The notes under the pieces are model-generated. The model saw only the letters and a program-made list of their open reading frames with translations. It was not told the DNA's origin and made no database searches. This document shows positions 7,599-12,449 of a stretch of DNA of 12,449 nt, one piece after another (positions within the stretch are counted from its first letter, which is position 1; each line of letters starts with the position of its first letter). The stretch covers positions 1-12,449 of the forward strand of contig JAEWEQ010000073.1 of assembly GCA_023389315.1 (NCBI GenBank), in the 5' to 3' direction. This DNA is from Actinomycetes bacterium (GTDB taxonomy: Bacteria > Actinomycetota > Actinomycetes > Actinomycetales > Actinomycetaceae). A program made the translations under genes and the position numbers.

Positions 7599-8293
7599 AG
7601 TTGGCTCCCCACGATCGCCGCTAAGTCAATGACCAAGATAGTTAGCGACAGTAAGCGGCCCACGTGTTCGGACCACTGCTGGGCACTGGCGTACGTACCT
7701 CCCAGGGCGCTGACGGCGGCCCTCACGCCGTGGGCGATGTGGAGCGCGAGCGCCACCAGGGTTAAGGCGTACAGGGTGAACATGACCGGTTGACCGAGAC
7801 TACGGGTGAGGTTTCCCGCGGGTGATCCGCTGGCCATTATGGTTAGGTCCACTAGGTGCACGCCCAGGAACACGGCGATGACCAGCCCGGAGGGGAGCAT
7901 GAGTTGGGCGGGGCGCCAGCGCCGCCAGTGTTTACCGTGCACTTTAGTGTCGCGCCGGCCCCTCCACCAGAGGGTGAGGGTGGCCCACAGGTGCGCCAGC
8001 AGGCACGCCCCCATGGCCAGGCGCATCCCCCACAGGAGTGCCCCGGCGGGCAGGACCGGTTCGAAAGCGTGGCGCAGCCAGTGAGCGTAGGCGTCGAAGT
8101 GAGCAGCGGATTGGAAGATTTTCAAGTTCCCCATGGCATGCACGAGGACGAACAGTGCCATCAGCAGGCCGGTGACGGAAGCGACGGCGGACAGCTGGGT
8201 GTGGGTGACGCGCCGCCGGCGGGTGTGCGCGTGGGGACTGACGGTGTTTTGCGCACTGTTGGGCGGGGTCCAGATTCCACCTTGGATACTCAT
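7595..8293 (-). CDS. sdhC: succinate dehydrogenase/fumarate reductase cytochrome b subunit (diheme)
   Basis: This 232-residue membrane protein has five predicted transmembrane segments (about residues 37-57, 82-109, 130-152, 168-192 and 212-231). It anchors SdhAB and connects to the quinone pool. Histidines H52 (VHAMGNLKIF), H101 (LLAHLW), H146 (GVHLVD) and H185 (ALHIAHG) fall at nearly the same places as the four haem ligands of Wolinella FrdC (44, 93, 143, 182). This supports a single-subunit, two-haem, menaquinone-type anchor. No separate sdhD is present. The N-terminal 30 residues are Arg/His-rich and cytoplasmic. The C-A-B gene order matches this class. ATG 8293 is preceded by a weak purine-rich AAGGCGGTGAG. 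Confidence 0.93.
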   Translation of the reverse strand: MSIQGGIWTPPNSAQNTVSPHAHTRRRRVTHTQLSAVASVTGLLMALFVLVHAMGNLKIFQSAAHFDAYAHWLRHAFEPVLPAGALLWGMRLAMGACLLAHLWATLTLWWRGRRDTKVHGKHWRRWRPAQLMLPSGLVIAVFLGVHLVDLTIMASGSPAGNLTRSLGQPVMFTLYALTLVALALHIAHGVRAAVSALGGTYASAQQWSEHVGRLLSLTILVIDLAAIVGSQL

Positions 8294-8456
8294 TTGCTCA
8301 CCGCCTTCCCTGCCAGTTACTTCCAGCCTAGTCGTTTATGGCCGAGGACGGGTGGGGCCGGGCCGGGGAGCGCTGGGTGGCCTGGTGGGGAGTGGCGGAT
8401 TTACTTTGAAATTAGGACAAGGGTCCAACCATTGCCGACTGCCGGTTCGCGGGGGC
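8294..8456 (-). promoter_or_regulatory. sdhC upstream region with weak promoter candidate
   Basis: This 163-bp gap lies between the LysR stop and sdhC. On the minus strand, TTGGAC (8428-8423) is followed 17-19 bp later by an AT-rich island, AGTAAATC (8405-8398), which could be a -35/-10 pair. The island includes the inverted repeat ATTT-N6-AAAT (8399-8412), which stands out in a GC-rich genome and could be an operator. The plus strand at 8350-8368 is a G-quadruplex-type motif. The alternative is that sdhCAB is read through from lysR without its own promoter. Confidence 0.35.
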
Positions 8457-9368
8457 TTAGTTATGCTGAATACAGTTGACGAAGTCAACCATCTCGCGGT
8501 TCATCGGCTCCCCGCGGCGCGTGGCAATGGCGATGGGGAAACTCGACTGGCGGCCCGTCAAAGGCACCCAAGCCAAACCATCTTGCGCTGCTTGCTTGCC
8601 GAAAGCGCGTGGCAGGATGGTCACCGACCCGAGTTGTTCCACCGAACTTTGCAACACGACCTCGGAATCATTGGTGAAAACGATGTCGGGGATGAATCCT
8701 TCTCGCTGCGCCGCCTCATGGAGGACGTGGAACAGCACGTACCCCTCCCCCAGGGTGGAGATCTTGCAGTGCGCTAAGTCTGCCCATTGGATGGAATCTC
8801 GCTGCGCGAGCGGGTGGTCGGGGCGCATCACCGCGCACACCTCGTAGGCACGCACCGTGGTGCGTAGCTCTTCCATCGCCAGCGACGGGTAGAACTGGGG
8901 GAAGGAAACCACCGCGAAATCCAGGTCTTCTTTCGCCACTCGTCCCTGCAGGTCCCGCGACCCACCCTGGACGAAAGTCACCTCAGTTTTGGGGTGGGTG
9001 TTTATGAACTCCAAAATCTGCGGCATGAACTCCATGGTGAACAGGTGCGTCAAGCCCACTTTCAGGCTTTGCTGCTGGCCGCGCGCATGGTTGCGGATGG
9101 TGTCTTCCAACTGCGCCACCGCGGTGAGGATGCGAACGCCCTCGTCGTAAAGAACCCGGCCGGTTTCGGTCAGCTCGTAGCCTTGTTCGGTGGGCAGCAG
9201 CAGTGTGGTGTCTAAGTCGTGGGCGAGTTTTTGCATCGCCACTGTCAACGTGGGTTGAGATACAAAAAGGGAGCGCGAGGCTCCGGAGAAACTGCGGGCG
9301 TCAGCTACCGCAATGAAATAGCGCAGCTGGCGCAGTGTGATGCGTTCACCTATAGAAAGTTGGGCCAT
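8457..9368 (-). CDS. LysR family transcriptional regulator
   Basis: This 303-residue protein has an N-terminal winged helix-turn-helix (about residues 11-70: LRQLRYFIAVADARSFSGAS, then FVSQPTLTVAMQKLAHDLDT, then a wing ending LTETGRVLYDEG). A linker helix follows, and from about residue 98 comes the periplasmic-binding-protein-like LysR effector domain (LKVGLTHLFTMEFMPQILEF ... DFAVVSF ... EVCAVMRPDHPLA). The effector is not predictable from sequence. I chose ATG 9368 because GGGAG (9381-9377) lies 8 nt upstream. An in-frame ATG at 9383 would add five residues but has no ribosome site. The gene lies upstream of sdhCAB-aspA and downstream of the D-LDH gene, all co-directional, so either operon or its own promoter may be the target. 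The start codon sits inside one arm of a 15-bp inverted repeat. Confidence 0.93.
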   Translation of the reverse strand: MAQLSIGERITLRQLRYFIAVADARSFSGASRSLFVSQPTLTVAMQKLAHDLDTTLLLPTEQGYELTETGRVLYDEGVRILTAVAQLEDTIRNHARGQQQSLKVGLTHLFTMEFMPQILEFINTHPKTEVTFVQGGSRDLQGRVAKEDLDFAVVSFPQFYPSLAMEELRTTVRAYEVCAVMRPDHPLAQRDSIQWADLAHCKISTLGEGYVLFHVLHEAAQREGFIPDIVFTNDSEVVLQSSVEQLGSVTILPRAFGKQAAQDGLAWVPLTGRQSSFPIAIATRRGEPMNREMVDFVNCIQHN

Positions 9369-9422
9369 GTGGCGTACTCCCATCCGTGTGCATTAGAGCA
9401 CCCAGCATACGCCACATGGCCC
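9362..9422 (-). repeat. 15-bp perfect inverted repeat spanning the LysR gene start
   Basis: GGGCCATGTGGCGTA (9362-9376) and TACGCCACATGGCCC (9408-9422) are exact reverse complements separated by 31 bp. The LysR start codon (9368-9366) is inside the first arm, and its ribosome site (9381-9377) is the start of the loop. A smaller inverted repeat, GTGC-N6-GCAC (9388-9401), lies in the loop. TATGCT (9409-9404) at the edge of the second arm is a possible -10 box. The element could be an autoregulatory operator, or an RNA hairpin hiding the start codon if transcription begins upstream of 9422. Confidence 0.85.
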
Positions 9423-9435
9423 GTTGCCGCCTTCG

Positions 9436-9463
9436 CTCGCCCGTACAGCCAAGCTATGGCGAG
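9436..9463. repeat. 6-bp inverted repeat between the D-LDH-like and LysR genes
   Basis: CTCGCC (9436-9441) and GGCGAG (9458-9463) are perfectly complementary with a 16-nt loop. No function is evident. It lies between a larger terminator-like hairpin and the LysR inverted repeat. Confidence 0.35.
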
Positions 9464-9466
9464 AGT

Positions 9467-9498
9467 CTGCAGTGATGCCTCTTCCCTCATCACTGTAG
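9467..9498 (-). terminator. possible terminator hairpin after the D-LDH-like gene
   Basis: CTGCAGTGATG (9467-9477) pairs with CATCACTGTAG (9488-9498) over 11 bp with one mismatch (8 bp perfect in the core) and a 10-nt loop. It begins 13 nt after the stop of the minus-strand D-LDH-like gene. No T-run follows on either strand, so it resembles the U-less hairpin at 3342-3376. It would separate the EIIC/D-LDH transcript from lysR. Confidence 0.55.
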
Positions 9499-9510
9499 GC
9501 CGCGGCAAGT

Positions 9511-10500
9511 CTATTTAGTTACCAAATGCGAACTGGTTCCGGTTTCCCAGAACTCGCGCATCGAATCTAGCGCACAGGTCACCATTTCGTTTACGACGTC
9601 CAAGGTGTAGAACGCGATGTGCGGGGTGACGGTTACGTTGGGGAAGGAACGCAGCACCTGCAGGTGCTGGTTCACTACCGGTTGGGTGCGCCAGTCGCGG
9701 TGGAAGATGGGTTCGTCACCTTCCACTACGTCGAGGGCGGCTCCCCCCACTTTGCCGTTTTCTAGCGCCGCGATCAGGGCTTGGGAGTCGATCAGTTCAC
9801 CGCGGGAGCAGTTGACCACCACCACGTCCTGCTTCATCGCTTCGAACGCCGCTTCATCCAGCATGTGGTAGTTCTCCGGGGTGGAGAAGGTGTGCAAGCT
9901 GATGACGTCGGCTTCTTGCAGCAGCTGGTCGAAGCTCACGTACTCCAGTAGGCCGTTGGCGTGTTCCTTCGGGTACGGGTCGAAACCCACCACGCGGCAG
10001 CCAAATCCGGACAGGTATTGCGCTAGGCGCAGACCGATCCGCCCGGTCCCGATGATGCCGACGGTGAGGTTGCGAAGCTCGCGCCCGTGGCTTCCCAACA
10101 GGGAGAAGTCTTGGATGTCAGCGCGGCGCACAATCAGTTTGGCTTTACGCAATGTCATGAGGATAAGCATCAAAGCGTATTCGGCGACCGACCCGGGAGA
10201 GTACTCCACGTTCGACACTGAGATACCCAGGTCTTTGGCGGCTGCAATGTCGATATTGTCATAGCCGATGGAGCGGGAAGCCACGTACTTGATGCCGCGC
10301 TCCTGGAGGGCTTCGAGGACGTCGCGGCGAGCTGGGGCACCGAGGATGGAAACCCCGTCGAAGCCTTCCACCAGGTGAGCGTTGTCAGTGGTGAGGGCCT
10401 GCGCGTAGGTGACGATCTCCATGTCGTCGTGGGCCTGCGCGTAGCGGCGCACGAATTCGGACTCGTCGGGGCGGACGCTAAAAGCGATCAAACGTTTCAT
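9511..10500 (-). CDS. D-2-hydroxyacid dehydrogenase, D-lactate dehydrogenase-like
   Basis: This 329-residue cytoplasmic NAD-dependent enzyme is of the D-isomer-specific 2-hydroxyacid dehydrogenase family. It would interconvert a 2-oxoacid, most likely pyruvate, and the D-hydroxyacid. The NAD-binding glycine motif is GIIGTGRIG (148-156). Catalytic residues expected from the family are R233 (NCSRGELID), an acidic residue in DVVEGDEPIF (257-266), and the histidine of TPHIAFYT (about 293). The TPHxAFYT ending and the roughly 20-residue stretch between IFHRDW and the histidine are features of D-lactate dehydrogenases and VanH-like enzymes rather than phosphoglycerate dehydrogenases. At the usual catalytic Glu position the residue is Asp262, with Glu263 next to it. 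ATG 10500 has a perfect GGAGG 6 nt upstream. It starts 12 nt after the EIIC-like gene, so the two are almost certainly co-transcribed. Substrate specificity is inferred. Confidence 0.88.
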   Translation of the reverse strand: MKRLIAFSVRPDESEFVRRYAQAHDDMEIVTYAQALTTDNAHLVEGFDGVSILGAPARRDVLEALQERGIKYVASRSIGYDNIDIAAAKDLGISVSNVEYSPGSVAEYALMLILMTLRKAKLIVRRADIQDFSLLGSHGRELRNLTVGIIGTGRIGLRLAQYLSGFGCRVVGFDPYPKEHANGLLEYVSFDQLLQEADVISLHTFSTPENYHMLDEAAFEAMKQDVVVVNCSRGELIDSQALIAALENGKVGGAALDVVEGDEPIFHRDWRTQPVVNQHLQVLRSFPNVTVTPHIAFYTLDVVNEMVTCALDSMREFWETGTSSHLVTK

Positions 10501-10512
10501 GTTTTCCTCCAG

Positions 10513-11607
10513 CTACTGGACGTTTACGAAGTAGTCTTCGGGTTTAACGATCTTCAGGACGTTCTGGAAAAGCCAGGTGAAGAAGAACCCCGCTGCCACC
10601 GGCACCACGATGAACGCCACCAAGGTCAGCAAAAGGTTGGTAGCTGACCATCCGCCCTCGACCAAGTTCAGGTGGTTCAACGGGCCGATCAGGCCGGAGA
10701 TACCGAACCCAGCTGACATGGGGGTTCCTTGGATGTTCAGCAATGCTCCCACCGCGCCGCTCACCGCGGCGGAACACAGGACGGGCAGGAGGATCTTGGG
10801 CTTGGCCAGGACGTTGCCCATGGAGATCTTCGGAGAGCCGATGAAGTGCGCCAGGGAGGTGCCGTGGGAGTTAACTTTCCACCCGGCGATGGCGAAACCG
10901 AAACCGCAGGCGGTGATCCCCAGGTTCGCGGCGCCCGAGCCGATGCCCGCTAGGGAGATGGCCAGGGCGATACCCACCGTGGTGATGGGGGAAACGATGA
11001 GGGCGGCGAACACCATGGCCAGCAGGATGGCCATTAGGAGTGGCTGTAGTCCGGTTAGTTGGGCGACGCCCGCACCCACAGCTTTGGTAATCATCTTCAC
11101 GTACGGCAGGGTGAGGATCCCAACGCCACCGGCGATGGCCACGGAGATTAGGGGGATCACCAAAATGGTGTAGGCCTTGAACTTGTTGCCAAGGGCGAGG
11201 ATGAGGAACGCGCCAAGCGTCGCCACCAGCCCCATGTTGATAATGTCACCGGTACCGGCCAGGACCAGGCCTTTACCTTCGGGGCCCAGGCCTTGGAACG
11301 CTCCCCCGCCGATCATCACCGCCAGCCCTAGGGACGCGGTTTGGATGGGGGTGAAGCCGAAGAAGATACCAATGATGACGCCTACCACGGCTCCCATGAT
11401 GGAGTTGCAAAGCAGCGTCACGTTGTAGAGCGCTTGCAGGCTGGGGACGGCGGGGATAATGGCTTTGAGGAGTTCGCCGAGTAGGGCACCGGGGATGAGG
11501 GAAACAACGGTGCCGATGGCAAGGCCGTTGAGGATGTTCATGGTGAAAGTCTTGCCGGTTACGCCTAGTGTCGCTGCGGTCTTGGAAGCCGCGGCGGGGG
11601 TTGTCAT
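10513..11607 (-). CDS. orphan PTS EIIC-like membrane protein (PfoR / PTS_EIIC_2 family)
   Basis: This 364-residue, very hydrophobic protein has roughly ten membrane segments rich in Gly, Ala, Ile and Leu. I recognise it as the PTS_EIIC_2 (PfoR, COG3641-type) family. Diagnostic stretches are SLIPGALLGELLKA near the N-terminus, MIGGGAFQGLG, ITACGFGFAIAGWKVNSHGT, and the C-terminal TPMSAGFGISGLIGPL. It lacks fused EIIA or EIIB domains and none is encoded nearby, so ordinary PEP-dependent sugar phosphorylation cannot be inferred. ATG 11607 is chosen because GAGGG (11618-11614) lies 6 nt upstream. A further in-frame ATG at 11652 has no ribosome site and would add 15 unlikely residues. It is transcribed with the D-LDH-like gene 12 bp downstream, which suggests a substrate or product of that enzyme, but the cargo is unknown. 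Confidence 0.82.
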   Translation of the reverse strand: MTTPAAASKTAATLGVTGKTFTMNILNGLAIGTVVSLIPGALLGELLKAIIPAVPSLQALYNVTLLCNSIMGAVVGVIIGIFFGFTPIQTASLGLAVMIGGGAFQGLGPEGKGLVLAGTGDIINMGLVATLGAFLILALGNKFKAYTILVIPLISVAIAGGVGILTLPYVKMITKAVGAGVAQLTGLQPLLMAILLAMVFAALIVSPITTVGIALAISLAGIGSGAANLGITACGFGFAIAGWKVNSHGTSLAHFIGSPKISMGNVLAKPKILLPVLCSAAVSGAVGALLNIQGTPMSAGFGISGLIGPLNHLNLVEGGWSATNLLLTLVAFIVVPVAAGFFFTWLFQNVLKIVKPEDYFVNVQ

Positions 11608-11745
11608 AGTGGTCCCTCTATTCTCAGTACTTTTGCTTTGACAGACCCACAAAATGTTTCAAGGCCCAAATATAAGCCTACGAGGGCGGTTAGGTTCCGC
11701 AAAGCGGGGAGCGATAGTTAATTTTTATTGCACTATAGAGCACAT
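11608..11745 (-). promoter_or_regulatory. promoter/operator region of the EIIC-D-LDH operon
   Basis: This 138-bp AT-richer gap holds two candidate minus-strand -10 boxes: TATATT (11674-11669) and TATAGT (11737-11732). Neither has a convincing -35. An imperfect palindrome, TGCACTATAGAGCA (11729-11742), covers the second box. It touches a perfect one, GCACAT-TT-ATGTGC (11740-11753), which extends over the stop codon of the upstream ACP-like gene. A small CCGC-AAA-GCGG repeat lies at 11697-11707. The pattern suggests repressor control of the operon. Confidence 0.45.
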
Positions 11746-11753
11746 TTATGTGC
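11740..11753. promoter_or_regulatory. 14-bp operator-like palindrome GCACAT-TT-ATGTGC
   Basis: Perfect 6-bp arms flank a 2-bp centre. A 2-nt loop is poor for an RNA hairpin, so a dimeric DNA-binding protein is the more natural reader. It overlaps the TAA stop (11748-11746) of the ACP-like gene and lies just upstream of the TATAGT box. Confidence 0.4.
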
Positions 11754-12078
11754 GGGTGAAGCATTCGCGCAGTTGGCCGGCGGTTTGCGCGGAATCTACG
11801 TCTTTGTCGCGGGTTGCGAGCTTAAATTCGCTTTCTATCTTCGCCACCACGCCGTAGCGGGCGATGGGATGTAAGTCCCCGTCTTCCACCAGTTTCCAGT
11901 CTTCGCTGATGGTTTCGGGCTCCGCGCCGGTCGCTTCGCCGAGGGCGTGTCGCAGTGCGTTCCAAAGCGGGTCGGTTTCAGCGGTGGCGGGGTGTTCCTC
12001 CGGTTGCGTCGGCTCGCCCTGGGCAGCTTCGGCTGCTGTCAGCGCTGGGCCGAGCAGGTCGGCTAAGGATTGCCCCAT
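11746..12078 (-). CDS. acyl carrier protein-like protein lacking the phosphopantetheine serine
   Basis: This 110-residue protein has an acidic, Ala/Pro/Glu-rich N-terminal extension of about 35 residues, followed by a domain of ACP size and pattern (about 37-108). Residues 60-107 align without gaps to the helix I-loop to helix IV part of actinobacterial ACPs as I remember them, with conserved hydrophobic positions and the helix II ending VVAKIESEFKL. Where ACPs have the Asp-Ser of the DSL motif, this protein has H70-P71 (EDGDLHPIARYG). It therefore cannot be 4'-phosphopantetheinylated at the usual place. ATG 12078 is chosen for GGCAGG 6 nt upstream. In-frame extension further upstream runs into a tandem repeat and terminator and is rejected. 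Its role is unknown. A diverged relative of FAS-II ACP next to a DUF3145-like gene is plausible. Confidence 0.72.
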   Translation of the reverse strand: MGQSLADLLGPALTAAEAAQGEPTQPEEHPATAETDPLWNALRHALGEATGAEPETISEDWKLVEDGDLHPIARYGVVAKIESEFKLATRDKDVDSAQTAGQLRECFTRT

Positions 12079-12325
12079 GGTTTGCCTGCCTTTCTTCGTA
12101 GTAAGCATAGCGGGGAGGAGCGTAGAAGGAGAACTCGGGCCCGCAGCGACTAGTGCGGCTGGCGGGCGGCATCGGTGGGTGCACGAGGGCGGGCCAGGGC
12201 TGGCAGCTACGGGTGCGGATCGGTCGGCGGGATGCGGACGAGGGCGGGCGAGGGCTGGCAGCGGCACGCGCGGCTGGTGGACGGCGCCGGTAGGTGCACG
12301 AGGGCAGGCCACAGGGCTGGCAGCG
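12079..12325. other. non-coding gap with tandem repeat
   Basis: These 247 bp between the ACP-like start and the upstream terminator show no supportable gene on either strand. Most of the gap is an imperfect tandem repeat with G-rich plus strand (12143-12324). The stretch 12094-12142 should contain the ACP-like promoter, but no convincing -10/-35 was seen. Confidence 0.5.
12143..12324. repeat. imperfect tandem repeat, three units of about 55-62 bp
   Basis: The units start with GCAGC at 12143, 12203 and 12258, and a fourth partial copy starts at 12320, giving periods of 60, 55 and 62 bp. The best-conserved part is ACGAGGGCGGGCCAGGGCTG and its variants (12183, 12238, 12298). The intervening GC-rich parts (GTGCGGCTGGCGGG-like) are also related, so the whole unit is repeated. 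The periods are not multiples of three, which argues against a coding repeat. Confidence 0.7.
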
Positions 12326-12353
12326 AAAAGCGCCTCGCCAATAGACGAGGCGC
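12326..12353 (-). terminator. intrinsic terminator of the DUF3145-like gene
   Basis: On the minus strand, GCGCCTCG (12353-12346), an 8-nt loop and CGAGGCGC (12337-12330) form a perfect stem followed by TTTT (12329-12326). It lies 8 nt after the stop codon of the partial gene at the right edge. Confidence 0.85.
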
Positions 12354-12361
12354 CCCTGGCT

Positions 12362-12449
12362 TTAGCCCACGCGGTGCAGCCAACGCACGGGAACGCCCTC
12401 GCCGGCATAGCGGAAGGCTTCCAACTCATCGTCCCACGCCTGCCCCATC
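12362..12449 (-). CDS. C-terminal end of a conserved actinobacterial protein, probably DUF3145 (partial)
   Basis: The last 28 codons before the stop at 12364-12362 are visible, reading MGQAWDDELEAFRYAGEG followed by VPVRWLHRVG. The first Met here need not be a start, because the gene continues off the window edge. The WDDELE-FR-AGEG-PVRWLH ending resembles what I remember of DUF3145, a family found beside the FAS-II genes in Streptomyces. That would fit the ACP-like gene downstream. The function is unknown, and the assignment rests on a short tail. A clear terminator follows the stop and supports this as a real gene end. Confidence 0.6.
   Translation of the reverse strand, partial: MGQAWDDELEAFRYAGEGVPVRWLHRVG

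Noticed and set aside
11638..11643. Perfect plus-strand TTGACA -35 box
   Set aside because: No -10 lies 16-19 bp downstream (the nearest, TATAAG, is 27 bp away), and there is no plus-strand gene for it to serve.
11605..11652. Upstream start for the EIIC-like protein at 11652
   Set aside because: It lacks a ribosome site and adds a polar stretch not expected in the family. ATG 11607 has GAGGG at good spacing.
12143..12324. CRISPR array
   Set aside because: The parts between the conserved cores are related to each other rather than unique spacers, unit lengths vary, and no cas genes are present.
11746..12429. Full 227-codon reading of the minus-strand frame that contains the ACP-like gene
   Set aside because: The extra N-terminal part crosses a perfect intrinsic terminator and a non-triplet tandem repeat, overlaps the end of another gene, and has no ribosome site. 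The start at 12078 is better supported.

Overview
The window looks like chromosome from a high-GC actinobacterium, most likely a facultatively anaerobic, fermentative member near the Actinomycetaceae. The clues are a DUF3052 gene divergent from a single-chain AceE (a neighbourhood also seen in mycobacteria and Streptomyces), a C-terminal end resembling the actinobacterial family DUF3145 at the right edge, a Wolinella/Corynebacterium-type sdhCAB with a diheme cytochrome, GTG starts, and hairpin terminators without U-tails. The genus assignment is inference.

Layout. At the left edge, 1-377 (-) is a truncated DUF3052 gene. It is divergent from aceE (583-3327, +), the E1 component of pyruvate dehydrogenase. 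The roughly 200 bp between them hold several perfect inverted repeats and a possible 23-codon upstream ORF. A 15-bp-stem hairpin (3342-3376) separates aceE from a convergent block. Every further gene, from 3424 to the right edge, is on the minus strand. In transcription order (right to left) these are: the end of a DUF3145-like gene with a clear intrinsic terminator; a degenerate tandem repeat; an acyl-carrier-protein-like gene without the phosphopantetheine serine; an orphan PfoR/PTS_EIIC_2 membrane protein followed 12 bp later by a D-lactate dehydrogenase-like gene; a LysR-type regulator whose start codon lies in a 15-bp perfect inverted repeat; and sdhC-sdhA-sdhB-aspA, with 4-nt overlaps between C/A and A/B and 48 bp before aspA.

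How the genes fit together. The window is centred on the pyruvate/fumarate branch point. AceE oxidises pyruvate to the acetyl level. The D-lactate dehydrogenase-like enzyme would reduce pyruvate (or another 2-oxoacid) to re-oxidise NADH. Aspartase makes fumarate from aspartate, and the diheme SdhCAB complex could reduce that fumarate with menaquinol, or run as succinate dehydrogenase. The co-directional LysR gene is a natural candidate regulator of sdhCAB-aspA, of the D-LDH/EIIC pair, or of both; this is inferred from position only.

Nothing here is a defence system, prophage, insertion sequence or CRISPR array, and I saw no tRNA or rRNA. The least explained items are the serine-less ACP-like protein, the D-LDH/orphan EIIC pair, the LysR start-codon inverted repeat, the aceE leader structures and the 55-62 bp tandem repeat near the right edge.
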